Origin: Chamaecrista fasciculata
Taxonomy: Eukaryota > Streptophyta > Magnoliopsida > Fabales > Fabaceae
DNA length: 64,000 bases
Reading direction: 5' to 3'
Assembly (NCBI GenBank): GCA_003254925.1
Contig: QANZ01044666.1
Location: 146,790-210,789, forward strand
The position numbers and the translations under genes were made by a program. The notes below the pieces were generated by a model. It had not been told where the DNA came from and did no database searches. It saw only the letters and a list, made by a program, of their open reading frames with translations. Shown piece after piece: positions 50,501-64,000 of the stretch. How positions within the stretch are numbered: position 1 is the stretch's first letter; every line of letters starts with the position of its first letter.

Positions 50501-53500
50501 CATCACAGCTCAAATATAAGATGCATTTGGTTCAATCCACATAATCCCATTCCCAGCAATGTGATTCTCAGGAATCTACCAAGAATGTTAAAATCATTTG
50601 GTTTGTTAAAAATTTCTCAAGAATATTCTTTGACATTCTTAGGAATGTTTGGTTTATGTGTTCTATCCACTTTAAACAATTTTAAGAATGAAAACCTATT
50701 TATCAAAAATACCCATAATATCTTTTTAAAAAGAAATTAACCATTTTTTATCTTTTTTTTTTAATAAAGAACTTACAAACAACTATAGTTGAATTTGTGA
50801 AAGTGATGGAGGTGTTAGTGCGGTGGTGGTGGTGGAGGTGCCAATAGAAGTGTGGTGGTGGCATTGCGTAGAAACAGTGGCATTAGCAGTGGTGTGTAGA
50901 GACATCACACTAGTGGTTGTTGCAACGGCGAAGGTAGTAATGGTGGCAATAATAGAGGTAAATGTGTTGAGGTAATGGTAATAACGATGGTGATGTTAAT
51001 GGTGTGCAGAGATGGTGGTAGTGAAGGTGATGATAGTAGTGGCTAAAGTGGTGGAGCAGGGCCAGTAGCTACAGAGGTAAAAGTGGTGACAGCGATGTAT
51101 GATGAGTGGAGAAGAGATTGCTTAAGAATGATAACGTGATAAGCAAAAACATTTTCATGCCAGGCTGCCAGGGAATGAAACATTCTTACCCCTCTAGATG
51201 GAAATGAAAATTAAAAATCAACAGAAACATTGCATTATAAAGATTGCAGCAGTTTCAGGAATATTTTTTCTAACCATCAAGCATGGGAATCTAAGATTTC
51301 ATATCTTATTCACGGGAATTAAAAAACATCCCATGTATCAAATATCCTCTAAATGTATGGAACTCTTGTAGAACAATCTGAAAATAATAACGAAGGTATT
51401 ATTTTCCATAATTAAGTCCCACCCTAGCCACCAGACAGGAGCTCCTAGTTATAATAACTGAATACATATAAGCTAACATATTGACAAAACTCAGACAGTA
51501 GTATATGTTGGGCCTTGGGGGGGAAGAAAGAAAAACAAGGGATAAGTGCAATTTAACAAGCATAAACCGATTATCATACCCTTCTTGTGCAAGCAATGAG
51601 CACAAAAGCCGGAGTTCAGCTTGTGGCAGGTCACTTAATACTCTTTGAGTCTCACATTCTTTAAGATTTTCAGAGGATTCGGGATTGGAGGCAACAGCTT
51701 TAGCAGATTTATCAACCGCAGACGACATAACAGGATCTGTATTTGCATCTTCCTCCATTGACGAGATTTGTGGACCGGATGATGGCTCAGAAGTAGAACT
51801 GGGAAGTTTGTCAGATGGACTCAACTTGCTTCCAGCACTATCAATGATAACCTCCAGTAGATTTAGCAGCTGGAAAAAATAAAACAGATAAACAGTAACC
51901 ATGTCAGCTCTGTCTGCATACACAAACAAGACACCAAACATACCACCATATAAAAAACCCAAATCATCACCTGCTCAAGATGGGCTATGCTCCTCAAATA
52001 AAGTGGCTGGTTTAAAAGACTCAAAAGCATTGCAATGGAGATGTATCCATTATTATCACTGTCAACATCATCTCCAACAACCATCACAGCTTTGCCACGC
52101 ACATCATTGGCATTGTCTAGTTGTCTTAAAGCAGAACGATGCCTAAACTGAAGCAAAAGTTTTGCCACATAGGGATGGTTACGAGCGAGATAAGTGAGTG
52201 TTTCTAGTATACGGCGAGAGAGCAAGGGAGGAACTCCTATGAATCAAGCAACACATAAAATATTAGTAAGATGCTCTGCCACTAAGTAAAATAGAAAGGT
52301 TCAGCAATTAGTATTAATTGTCTCTCTAACACAAACAACATTGGCGAAAAAGAAAATGGAAGTGTTTTCAATTAGTCCTCTCAATTATTACTGCCACAAG
52401 ATTGAAAACTATGCACACCAAGTTACTAGTTAATTGAAAATAAATAAAATTGTAGGATAACCACCAATAAAGGCAAGGTATGATGCGTCAAAAACCATTA
52501 AAAATGCTTGCACCACTCCATTACAATGAGCTGTTTATTAAAACAACTTCTACACACCTATAACATCCATCATTAGAAATATACAAATACCACTGTTCAC
52601 TGATTCTCAGTCACATAATAAAGTAATATATCAAACTAAATTTATTTATTTACAATCAAGATTGATCAACAGGTCTTACCATCAAAAGATTGAGGACGTG
52701 CATACATTACATTGCTCTGACAACCATACAGTCTATAAAGTGGCTCAGCAGCACTAGGGTAATTTCCAGTCTTTTTCACATCAAGCATAAGTAGGTCCAT
52801 CAGAATTTTCACCAAAGAAATTCTGGTTTCATTATGGGCACAAAGGTTCAAAAGAAGCCTCTGCAATTGTCCTTTATAGAGTGGCTGAAAAAGGAAATAA
52901 ATGATAATTAACCAAAGAAATTAAACAAAAATTCTTGAAGTACCATTCAGTATCATAAATTGGTACCTGAACTACACGAAATAACCGAATCAAGGCATGC
53001 AAAGCTTCCATGTCAACTAGAGGTGCTCCATCAGCTTCCACTACCTTATTTCCAATAGATCTACGTGAAGAAATGCTTCCCCCAGCTCCATCCATCCCAG
53101 AACCAATACCCTCACCACGTCTTGAAGTCTCACCTCTACGACTTCTGGGATACATACCAAAGAGGGTACGATTGTAATTTTGTGCAAAATTCTCCCGCAA
53201 CATATTTGCCTCAGCAACAAGAGCAGGTGTAAGGTTGGCAAGGATGGCATCAGATGACGTTAAAAGAACCTGAGGAGAACATGAGAATAATATGTACAGA
53301 TATCCAATCTCACATGTATATGGCTAGGGTCCAACAACAAACTTACCTCTTGTCGTAAATCTCTAGGAAATGTTGCAATTATTGAAACTGTGTCCATTTC
53401 AACAGGTTGACCTTCCAACTCTTGAGATTGATGAAGTCTCTGGGCTTGTTGTTGTGCTAGAACTTCAGCTCGAATATCTGGGGGAAGAGCTGCAAGGAAT

Positions 53501-56500
53501 TCTGGATCAATATCCCCAGTAGTCTGAGATTCAGCATTTTCTGGTTGTGCCACTTGACCTTGTTGAGCTGAGAGAACTTCAGCACGCAGCTCCTCAGGAA
53601 GAGCATCAAGAAATGCAGGATCGATTGCTCCAGAAGCAGCATCACTATTCACCTGATGCTCTGCTGCTGGCCCTTCTTGATCTGCATCTCGGCTAGAATT
53701 TTCAGGAACTTCAGTAACACTATGGAGGGAGGAAGCATCTCTCCCAGCTACATGAGAAGAATGACCAAAAGCCACATTTGATCTTCTTGTACGTGCAGCC
53801 TGTGAATCACCTGCTGGTACCCTTTCTGCAGAAACCTGCCTTTCTCCACCATCATCATGGCCATCAACACTTCCAATCTCAACATCTAGGCTTCGAAGGC
53901 TTTCACCAAAAGTTGCTCCACTGCCACTACTCTCTTGGCTCACAGCTTCAACATCCCGTATAGCTGTATCATTTTGCTCAAACTGCATCTCACTCACCTG
54001 TGAGTGCGTACTTGATACATCTGCCTGCTGTGATCCAGTTGCTGTGGGTCTCATCTCCGCATTGTTATTATCAGTATTAGCTGTAGGAGTCACAGTACCA
54101 TCTTGATTTGCATTACTTTCAGCAGGGATTTCCAGCCTTGCACTTCCTGAGGCGTTTGTCTGGCTCACTTCAACTTTACTCGGAGGATCTGCTTCTGCTA
54201 TGTTCTGATCAGGTGACTTTTCAGGGGTAGGCCGCCTTAACTGAGAGACAAGCAGCTCCTCAAGGCCTGGTGGTACAACACCACTGTTTGATCCACCGCC
54301 CTGCTGGTTGTTATCAGTCCATAAATTCAGGCGGTGTCCATGGCGTCCACTCCTCAGTGATCGGAAGATATTATCTAAACTTGTTAAACTGTTCTCCAGT
54401 ATATTGTCTGAAATTATATTTAAATAGAAAGCAGTCAATCAGTGTTGTAAAAAAATAAAGATAGCAAATTCAAAAATAAAAATTAAAAAAAATCATTATT
54501 TGAGTACTATGTCAATTGACAATAGATAAACAAAAAAGGAACAAGCCTGATTGTGAAGATGTTTGGAATGAAGATGGTCCAGCTAAGAGTGGATGACGTG
54601 AAGGAGCAGCAGTATCACCAGTTCGGCCCAAAAGACTATAGATGGATGTGGTCCTCCCAGGACGTCTAGATCCAAAGAGTTCAACTGGCATCACATGAAG
54701 GGCCTCATTTGGAAAAGTATTATCTCTGCCAAAAACCTCTATATGGTCAAAAACATTTATTCCATTAATGCCCTCTTCAAGCCGCAAGATAACCCCATCT
54801 TCATCATCCTCATCATCTTCATCATCCTCCTCCATCACTTCATCATCAAAATCATCATCGTCGTCGATCTCGCGATCATCTGGATCTGTGTCTGGATGTG
54901 GCAAGTGATGGACTTCCTCTTCTTCCAAATCATTATGTTCCTCATTCTCTTCATCGTCTTCATCTTCACCATCATCTCCAGACATCTCATCATCCTCATT
55001 GTCATCATCCTCATCAAGATTTTCTTGTTCATGAGGCTGGAATTCAAATCTTATCTCGACATTTTCAATGCCATTCTCAAGGCCTCTAGCATTCTCAGAA
55101 GTTTCATGCATGTAATCGGCATCATTAGCAGGAGCAAAACTCCCATCAAGGTTTTGGTCATGTTCCATGTCATCAGTAACAGGTTCAGACTCACCATAGG
55201 ACTGAATTGCACTGTAGGGTGCAATGTGGTCAGCTTGAAGGGAATCATGATTAGCCTGAGATGTCATTTCCATGGACTGGGACATATCATCAATATTCTC
55301 TGTCCTTCCACGATGATTAAGATCAGAGGGCTTAGAACCATCACCCTTCCCTGCATTAGAATCAGCTGAATGGACATGCTCCTTCGTAACCAATTCAAGA
55401 GCTTTAATAATTCCAGTAGCAACTTTAGATGAGTCAGTATGGTCTAGGTCCAATACTTGCAGAGTACAAGTGAATGATTTAACCAGACCAGCATCCATAA
55501 AAGTGGCAGAGGCCTCTGCTGAAATGGATGAACCAGCAGGTGTGCGAGCAGCCAAAACATCATTGAGTAGATCAACAAAAACCTGAATATTGTTGCCTGG
55601 CGACCTGACAACATTAGAAGAATCAACAAACTCATTTATGATATGACTAATCTCACTGAAAACCCTCCTCCTTGCCTCAGTAGAACGAACACAAGCAGCC
55701 ACCACAAACTGATTAGCCCTGGTTGCAAGTTTTTGTTTCCAATCACCATCAAGTTTCTTGTCCTTCTTGGAACTTCGAAAATGAGGAAGAAAATTATGAA
55801 GAATATGGTGAAATATTCCACCCGTGCTTAAAGCAGCTGGACTCCTTTGATGAGTGACCCTAGTGCTGCTCATTTCAGCATCCCGTCGAAGCAGAACATG
55901 TACAGATGATGAATACATCAATAATATCTCTGTCAGAAGCTTCAAAATAAATACAATTTTTGCAAGTGATGCAGAAGCTTCCTGCAAGCTGGTTTCGTTC
56001 TCATCAGGCATGGTAGCAACTGCTTTTCCTTTTCCCTTAACAGCAGAAACATCAATATCCATGTCACTTGAGGTTGGGGCGCCAGGAAGGGCATTTATGG
56101 ACGTTTCGTCCTTCAGAGGGGGTACAAAAGTGCATATGGATTCAAGGAGTAGTTCTATGACATTAATAAAACTCTGGGTGGGTTTTCTATGACTCTTGCC
56201 ACTCTTTGAATTAGAATCAAGACTTTTTCCATGGCCATTCCCAGAAGCTGCTGAGTTAGCATTTCCCAGAGCACCCTTCCCATCATTAATCTGTGTTTTG
56301 TCTTTCTCCAGTAATTTATCTTTCTCCTTTTCTTTCTCCTTAGGTTTTTCTTTATCACGATCTTTCAGCAAGACAATGAAAGGCCTTTCACCTACCATCT
56401 CAACCTGGCACACAGACTGAGCAGCCTGCATAAAAATCACTGGATCCCGAGAAATAACAGAAGCTAAACTCGACAAGAAATTGCGAGGAGTGAGTCTTCC

Positions 56501-59500
56501 AATTGGATGCCGATTAGAAGCAACTAAAAGACTATGTTTGATTTCAGACTCCATTGCTTGCTGGAGAGTTTGTGGATCCTCAAGGACCTGACGTATAATA
56601 CTAGCAGCAATATTGTCAAATCCAGGGAAGAGGCTACTGGTCGGCAATGAAAGGAGTAAACTTAAACCACCAGCATCAAGAAAACTAAGGGCAACAGAAT
56701 GATTTCTTGTAAGATTTGAACATAGTAACAGAACAGCATGCATCGTATCTGATGGAAGTTTGTTCTTCATACAACTACAAGCAATCTCAACAAGTCTCTT
56801 CTGCTCATGTATATTTGCATGCTTCAAAGGAAGTCCCAATGCAGACTGTAATTTGTTTTGCCTATCCTCATCAATAGTAACTGATGTCTGTTGGCTATCC
56901 ACTACTTCCTTCTTCAGCTGCTCTGCAATTTCAGAGTTCAGCTTTTGATCCACTTGCAACAACCTGTCTAGTGCAAGAAAGGCAGCTGTGACCCATTTTG
57001 GCACCTGCTGCTTCGCCCTGCTATCAATACTAGTATCCCACTGGTAGAGTAGATCTGAGGTAATTTTGATCAAACCACTTGATGAAGCCGCTTCCCGTGC
57101 CACAGCATCCTCATTCAGAATTAGAGCAAAAACATGAAAAAGTGCAGCCAGCATGGTACTATTTCCACTACTAAACGGAACCAAACCACATTCTTTGATC
57201 CGGTCAACAATAAATGTGACAACGTTAGACCTATACTGACCATCATCTTGAGAACAGATAATCACAAGCAAGTCTCGGACTGGAAAAGCAAGAGTTTCCT
57301 TCTGCAAAAGTCTTGCACAAGTAGATAATAACTCATCAATGGGTGGAAGTTGGACAATCTCTTCCTCAATCTGCTGAGTATTATCATTTGAAGCAGTGTC
57401 TTTTGTGTCTGATTCAGAATTCCCAAGGGACATGGCAAGAGCACGGGCAAGTTCATCATCTTCTTGAGTATCCTCTGGATTGGAGAACAACCACTCCATT
57501 GCCAACTCCACACTATTTGACCCAACGTGCCTCAAAGATTCCTCTGCTCTAGTCCTGGAAAAACCCATTTCCACAATAGTTGAAATGGTTGTTTCATTAG
57601 GAGGAGGCCCTGTAATTCGAGCACCATTGCTGCTGTTTACATTTTTTACTTCAACCCCATGATAAACATGCTTAATGATAGAGATAACTGTAGAAATAAA
57701 TTCATAACTACAATCAACAAATTGAGGATGAGTCCAAACGGGGAGTACAGCCTTCAACACCATGGATTGGAGGACCTTCACAAAAGTCTCAGCATCCCGT
57801 GGGAAAGGAATATCCCCGTTCATAAGGGGCTGTGCAAGCAAGTGCTTAGTAAATGAAGATAAAATAAAAGAGGAGGTCACTAGATGATCCATAAATTTAC
57901 CATAACTAGCTAAAGGACCATAAATCCATGAATGATAAGTATCTTCCTTGTCATCTTGCTTCGAATTTCTATCATCAGTTTCCATAGGTGAAGCAGGAGC
58001 CCGATTCACTGCAAAGAGCAATTGACTGGTAGCTTCAAAGGTGGTCAATACAGATTGAACAACCCCATGTCCATACAAACACTTCAATAGAACAGGGTTG
58101 CATGAATCTGGTTTCTCCATTAGAATGCTATCCATAAAACCAATCACTTTACCATAATAACGGCACTTTGTTGAGATGGATGCCTCTGCTACTGGAATAT
58201 TTACATGACCAAAATTCATGTGATCTAGAGAAATGGATGCAAAAGTAGAAGCTACTGATTTTGCTGCAGGACTTACATTCACAATATCATCACGTCGACG
58301 AGAAGGCAGCAGCATTACCTTTCCTAACTCTTGAAACAGATGGGTGATGTGAAATGAGAGTGATCTGATCATGTCACAACAAGATGTATAATACGGCCTC
58401 TGCCTCTCATGTTCTTTCTTACTAATAGCCCCAGAACCATCAGAAGGCCCAGAATGATGCGACTGATTACTGGAAGCTAACCTCATGTTTGAAGGACCAA
58501 CAGAACCTGATCTATTCTGAGAACCAGTGGCACGACCCAGATCTCGATACAGGTTTATAAGGTCAAAAAATTGAGATTCAATGCTCCATCCTGAAGTCCT
58601 TCTTCTCAGTAATGGATCAAGAAACTGCCTGAAAGAGTTGAACCGTTGCTCTTCAGTTTCATTGGCATCCACTTCTGCCAATTGTGAATCAGCAGAACAA
58701 GCCCCGTCATTCTCAGTATCAGGCTTTGTATCTTCAAGTAGAGCAATTTGCCACAGAACTTCGCGATGCACACGTCCAATGTCCTCCAGAACATCTTTAC
58801 TACCATCTCCAAACTCTGTCAGCAATGCAGTCACCCAGCGGTTGTCTTTCGAGGCAGCAAGAAACAGAAGGAACTCAACCAGGAAAAGCGAAGAAAAGAT
58901 GCAAGTGCCACTATCACGTGTCATCCTTGGATCCAATAATAAATGTCCTGAAGCTGCATCAAATCCAGCTAGTGCTTTCTTCAAGTGCTCTCTGAGGGAG
59001 AAACAGAAGGCACGGGCCAGAGGAGCAGAGTGATGGTGAGCAAACCCTTTAAAAACCATGGTACTATGTAAAGCAATAGACATGCCATCAGATGATTGTG
59101 CTATAGTGGGTCGTAATAACAACTTCAACAAAGCTTCAATTCCTGATTTTTCCACAAATAACCGACATGTTTCAGAATTTTCCATTGTCCTGTGAACCAA
59201 TACCATCAAATGAAAAATGCATAGCCTAATAAACTGATCATCACTTATTGCTTCTGCAGCTGAATCTGCTGCACCTACAAGGCAGCAATGACTATCATTT
59301 TCTTTGTCATCAGAATCTGTTTCCATAGCAGTACCCTCATTAACTTTTCCAGAACATCCTGCACCATCACCATCCCCGAATGATGCAATTTTATGGATGA
59401 TTTCAATGATAATATCAACACCAGTACTTCTCAATGGAGATGCATGCCGTAGAAGTTCCTCAAATGCATTTGCAAGAGGAACAATAGCCTCATTCATTGC

Positions 59501-62500
59501 TAAGACATACTTTTTGCTTGTGAGTATGTCAACAAGGAACCTCAGTGATGAAGTTTCTTTGACAGCCTCTAAGCCCTTGGCATTAAGACAAATAGCACCC
59601 AGACCATTAGGAATACATGTCAAAGCTCTAGAAGAAGGAAAAATACCAGACGCAACTGAAGATAGAAATGCATCAGGAAGACCCATCTCATGAAGAGCAG
59701 AAAAACATGTAGGATCTTTGTGGATTATTTCACTCATAACAGTAACAGCTGAGTAATAAACATCACCTCCAAACTTATCTACATTCCCAAATATCAATGC
59801 TAGAGTTGCAGGGAAAGAACTGTCTTGTGAATGTTGAGATCTGGTGGAGTTTGCAGGGGCATATGTTGCAGAACCAAGTGCCTTGAGTGAGACCTTTATG
59901 AGCCTCCTTTGGGAGTACAGCTGATCAGTACCGTGTCTTGAGCTTTCACCGGTGAGCATCACATCATTTTCTCCAACCAAACCAATTACTCTGTGCACCT
60001 CTATTTGTAATCTCTGGGCCAAAAGTTCAACACCCCCCAACTCTTTAAACAAGGATACAGCCGAGCTACTATAGTCCATAAGCTTCTGGAGTGTTTTCAC
60101 AGCAAAACAGACGAGATGAATATGGGCAGGATCAGAATCCTCCAGCAAAGGCAAGAATGTAGGGACCATGCCAGAACCCCTAATATTACTGCCAGAAGTT
60201 GAGGTTGAAACAACATGGAGAAGATAGAACTGAAGAAGTGCCTCAACAAAGGAAAGAGATGATGGATCATTAGAACTTTTTAATGACAAAATAGCCCTCT
60301 GGAGAACATTCAAGAGTACCATGCGATTCCCACCAGCAAAGGTTAAACTAGACCCACTCAATATCCGTGCCCGTTCATGTGATGATGTATATGCTGCTAA
60401 TTGAGCTCCTAATGCAAGCATTGCTAGTGTTCTGATGGATCCAGAAACAGTTTCCTCAGACCGAACAACCCTAATCAACTCATTTGTGTATTCTGGTTCA
60501 TTAGCAAAAAAGGACACAAGTTCATCATGAGCATCACTCGACTGGACTAGCACAATGAAAGCAAGAAGGCAAATCCTGCTATAAAACCTGCATATTCGGG
60601 GAGACCGGAAGGAACGAGCATATCTAATTCTAGTGAGCAAAGAAAATCGAAGCTCTGGAGGTACACTATACTGCTCAATACACTGCTTCAACAATGACAA
60701 ATCATCTTCTTTCTGCAAATGCATGTCTGGCATATGGATAACTCTTGAACTAGGCAAAACTGTATCTACACTGTGTTCCATGCTTTGAGGACTAGGTCCA
60801 TGCAATTCAAAATAAAGAGTAGAACCTATGCGGTAATTAGATTGGTCGCAACCATTCTCTACATCAGAGGGAAACAAGCACAAGGCTTCATCTTGTGTTT
60901 TTTCATTTGCCATAATACAAGAGTACAATCCCAGGCCCTCCTCCTTGCTTCCCCACCCCTGTGCTAGGGACAGGAGATAGCTGTTAACTGAACCACATCC
61001 AACCGTCTTTGCACTTCCAAGAAGCTTGGAGGGATTTATTTTTACAAGCGCAGAAAGAGTTTCTAATGTGGCAATAAGAATCTCAGGATCTGTTGACGCT
61101 AGTAAAAGCTTGAAATGCTGAAAACAAGAGGGAGGAATATTAAAAACAGTTTTAAAAAAGGAATTAGAAACATGGATAAAATAGAATAAAGAAAGAATTA
61201 TAGTGCATAAATTGCATGAGGATATTTTCTGACCAACTCACCTCTAAGCCATCAAATGAACTTTTGTTAGGACAATTCTCTAAAATAATTTGCATCACCC
61301 TTAATATTTGCAGAATTGCATGTTTTGGTAATGGACTTTCATCCTCTAGAACCTTATCAGACAGTGTCAAATCATTTCTACAAGACAAATACATCTTGAA
61401 GTATGTATCAAAATGAAGAAACAATGGCCTCCAATGATGAAAATTCCCCTGGAACGAAAGCAAAAAAGCATATAAGTAACGGGGAAAAAGACAGATGCTT
61501 ACGAGAAAATTACCATGATATTACCTTATTGTACTCCCACCGAAAACCGGACAATGGTATTGCTATGTCTTGTAATGGACACTGTATAACCTTCTCAATA
61601 AAGGCTTTGATCTTGGGAGGCTGAAATAAATCAAACACCAAACCAAGTTAAATTGCTCCGGGAATGAGGAAAGATTGAAAAAAAAGTAATAATAAAATAA
61701 CTAAATAAGATGATAAAGTTTCAATTCAATGTTAGGTCATCCAGTCCCTCATCAGAAATCTGAGTGCATTATAAAGATGGAAATACACAAGAAACCACAA
61801 ACATGAATACAATAACCAGGGCTGGTTGCAGTTAAATTAATATTCACAACATATTGATCTGAAATTAAGATCACCCACATGATCAATTTTGAGAAAATAT
61901 TCAGAAAAAATTAAACAGAAATTAACAGAACTGAATTCTAGAGCAAGTCAGAAACTAGAATTTGCTAATGAAGGAACCAAAATTCCAATGCATTTCTGAG
62001 ATTACATTGGATTGCTGCTAAGAGAGATAAGGTGGCAAACCAGAAGGCATCAATAACATTAAGCCATTCTCTGTCCAACAATTACTCCAATCTCTTAACA
62101 AGTCAATCTCCTGGGAAACTCAAGCAGCTCATTTTGCTAGACAAAAGGCACTAAAGCACTAGCTAAAGTGAAGTAACATATCAAAAAAAATTGAAAAAAT
62201 AGATATGTTGCTACATAAATAAAGAATAATTGAATTTTATCTATTGGTATCCTCTAAATTTATACAAGAAACCTGTCATGCATTCGTATCTTTTAAAACT
62301 CATATTTTTTAGATTCTCGTTATTGGTGAAAATTTTAAGAATATATTCTAAAAAAACTTTATTTTAAGAATGTACATTAGAATATTATTATTACTAATAA
62401 TTTTTAAATAAGCTAAATTAGTTTGTTTTGCAAGGTTATTTGTGCAAAACTTCCCCTATTAGCCACTCTCTCTACCTTGATTTATTTTAGACTCAGCTTG

Positions 62501-63339
62501 ATGAAGGACATTGAAGGTCGCAGTTTAGCTGAACAAAGATGAAATAGCATTTTACTAATAAATTAGCAAGTAAATAAGAGTGAATGAGCTTCAAACAATT
62601 TCAGAAATTCATGACTGGCTATTTTTCCAATTCACCAAATGGCCAGAGGAAAGCGCCTAGGTGAAGGCGCATTGCCTTGTCATCAAGAGGCAAGGACATG
62701 TCTAGTGCCGTGTCTTTGCCCCTTAACTTTACTGGATCATTTGCAGTATTAATTTTCCTGGCTATATACTCAAGATAAACTCAAGTAGCTCCATTTCACA
62801 GCTAGTTTTCCAGGTTATTCCATATTCTAATTGGTTAATTGCACATATAAAGCAAATGGGATTCTAATGATGCTAAATTTATAACATGTAGGCTATTCTA
62901 TTACTTTCTCCAGTTTAGTTCAAGAACAGTCAAATCTGCATTTTGAAGTGGTAGGTGCCATTAGCATATAGTACTTGCAAGAAAAAAATGCAGATAGTAA
63001 ACCTGCTATACTGATATAATCACCCAAATAGTGAACATAAAAGCTTTGAAAGTATGCAATAGAAAAGCTTGTGACGCACCCGCTCATCATCTATCAGTAT
63101 ATATGAATAGAATGGTGGGAAAACCATAATGGGCTAACCCATCAATCAGATAGTAATCCAGTAAAACCCTAATCGAGGATATTATAAAACCGTGCAGAGA
63201 AGGTAAAAATTCTGCAAGTTGCAACAAGTATAAACAAACTCACCGGCTCAGAGTCCAGTTTGACGGAGGGACCAATGGCACCCTCGCTGGACAGAAGCTG
63301 CCGCAGCCTCGACGGCCAGCTTGATCTCAGGGTTGTCAT
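47551..63339 (-). CDS. UPL1: UPL1/UPL2-type HECT E3 ubiquitin-protein ligase
   Basis: 16 exons in coding order: 63244-63339, 61525-61620, 61242-61448, 54547-61117, 53347-54407, 52967-53269, 52680-52884, 51971-52236, 51568-51869, 49236-50337, 49008-49154, 48836-48916, 48530-48755, 48268-48407, 47791-47897, 47551-47653. Total 11013 nt, 3670 aa; Arabidopsis UPL1 and UPL2 are about 3680 and 3660 aa, and I cannot tell which is the closer. The N-terminus has the armadillo-like DUF908/DUF913 region ([17 protein letters not shown]). A UBA domain lies at about 1308-1346 ([15 protein letters not shown]), then a UIM ([12 protein letters not shown]) near 1352-1370, an acidic tract at about 2175-2245, DUF4414-like [11 protein letters not shown] repeats, and a HECT domain from about 3285. 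Catalytic Cys3637 sits in [13 protein letters not shown]; its codon TG|T is split by the last intron. The protein transfers ubiquitin from E2 to substrates; Arabidopsis UPL1-type ligases support proteasome-linked degradation. Introns 4 and 11 need GC donors. The frame is intact. Confidence 0.95.
48205..48240. repeat. (TA)n microsatellite in a UPL intron
   Basis: A near-continuous TA run inside UPL intron 14 (47898-48267). Confidence 0.9.
50338..51567 (-). other. UPL intron 9 with a GGT/GTG-rich minisatellite
   Basis: In this 1230-bp intron, 50803-51097 is a degenerate trinucleotide-type array (GGTGGTGG, GATGGTGGTAGTG) unlike its AT-rich surroundings. The blocks on each side (about 50520-50650 and 51170-51350) contain GGAATG/CATTCC words on both strands. 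The whole may be an old MITE with an expanded core, but I could not define ends or a target duplication. Confidence 0.5.
61621..63243 (-). other. UPL intron 1 (coding intron)
   Basis: 1623 bp between exon 1 (32 codons) and exon 2. AT-rich, no exon or clear repeat. A short GC-rich patch near 62650-62700 contains GCGCCTAGG and its partial complement. Confidence 0.6.
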
Positions 63340-63357
63340 CTCACCTCAACTTCACTA

Positions 63358-63592
63358 CTGCCCAAAAGAAATTACAACAAAAATCAAAAGAACCGAAAAA
63401 AAATATATGTATGTATGTATAGATAATCCAGAAAATGAGTAAACCGATACCAAAAGCACGAGAATTGAAAAAGATGACACCATAATCAAAAAGTTGTATT
63501 GGCAAAATACATTGAAAAATAGATCATATCCATCACATGCCTGTATAAATATTGCTATGTGCCTTGTGTGTATTTGGAGGAGAAACGAGTAC
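63358..63592 (-). other. Possible 5' UTR intron of UPL
   Basis: On the minus strand, GAG|GTACTCG at 63592 could be a donor and TTTTGGGCAG ending at 63358 a good acceptor, 18 nt before the ATG at 63339. Leader introns are common in plant housekeeping genes. Only transcript data can show it. Confidence 0.4.
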
Positions 63593-63800
63593 CTCCGAGA
63601 GATGAGAAAAGAAGGGATTGGGTGCACACACATCCGAAGTGCGAAATGAATAGAACGCAAAGAGAGAAACCCCAAAGAAAGGAGCAAGGGGTTGGGTTGA
63701 GAATCGCTGCCTCTGTGTGCGTCTGGGTGTGTGCGTCTTCTTTGTGTATAATTTAATTTTCTAGACGAATTTTAGGCCTATTCCGAGGTAGAGAGTGAGT

Positions 63801-63808
63801 TTATATAT
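63801..63808 (-). promoter_or_regulatory. Candidate TATA box of UPL
   Basis: The minus strand reads ATATATAA here, in an otherwise mixed-sequence region with CT-rich leader sequence downstream. Transcription would then start near 63770. This is a weak call based on position and sequence alone. Confidence 0.35.
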
Positions 63809-64000
63809 TGTGAGAACTGCGCAGAGTCTTTTTCTACTGATGGGTCTACGAGAATTGAGAAAGGCGCTTTTACCTTCCTTGCCCTTAGGTTTTTGGGTAT
63901 TCCACTCTCTGTCTTCTTTGTTTGCTTCGACCTCAAATCACCTCCTTTGTTTGTTTTGGTGACTTCTCACTCCTAGCAAACATTACAAAAAAAAAAAAAA

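Noticed and set aside
54695..55369. 224-aa open frame on the plus strand
   Set aside because: It is antisense to the acidic GAT/GAA-rich tract of the UPL exon; the hydrophobic composition is just the complement of that tract.
63987..64000. A-run at the window end
   Set aside because: It lies in upstream genomic DNA of UPL and is a homopolymer at the edge, not a transcript tail.

Overview
The window is nuclear DNA from a flowering plant, most likely a eudicot. The evidence is AT-rich sequence, many GT-AG introns (plus two GC-AG), plant-only gene families (ZML-type GATA factors, SABRE, UPL1/2) and small LTR retroelements in introns. I do not name a species. All exon models were read by eye from splice sites, reading frame and known family sequence; no alignment was run.

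Layout. (1) 471-2752 (+): the 3' half of a ZIM-like GATA transcription factor gene; its start lies before the window. (2) 4754-9647 (+): a complete second gene of the same family (338 aa; TIFY, CCT, GATA), with two short uORFs. It is a tandem paralogue with the same exon phases. (3) 12030-42539 (-): a complete SABRE/KINKY POLLEN/APT1-type bridge-like lipid-transfer protein gene with 23 exons and a 2644-aa product. Its introns hold two small LTR retroelements with target-site duplications, a 164-bp near-perfect palindrome, a 50-bp tandem duplication and several decayed LINE tails. (4) 42540-43960: a divergent promoter region with a foldback MITE flanked by 9-bp duplications. (5) 43961-46242 (+): a five-exon gene whose 414-aa product joins an HVA22/TB2-DP1 membrane domain, a U1-type C2H2 zinc finger and a retroelement-type RNase H domain with all four acidic residues. 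(6) 47551-63339 (-): a complete UPL1/UPL2-type giant HECT ubiquitin ligase gene with 16 exons and a 3670-aa product. Two introns appear to use GC donors, and the catalytic Cys codon is split by the last intron.

The genes belong to unrelated pathways: nuclear transcription, membrane contact-site lipid transport, an ER-type membrane/nucleic-acid fusion, and ubiquitin ligation. The window does not look like a functional cluster. Its most unusual items are the HVA22-zinc finger-RNase H architecture, the amount of structured repeat DNA carried in the SABRE introns, and the paired GC-AG introns of the UPL gene. I found no tRNA, rRNA, CRISPR array or organellar insertion.
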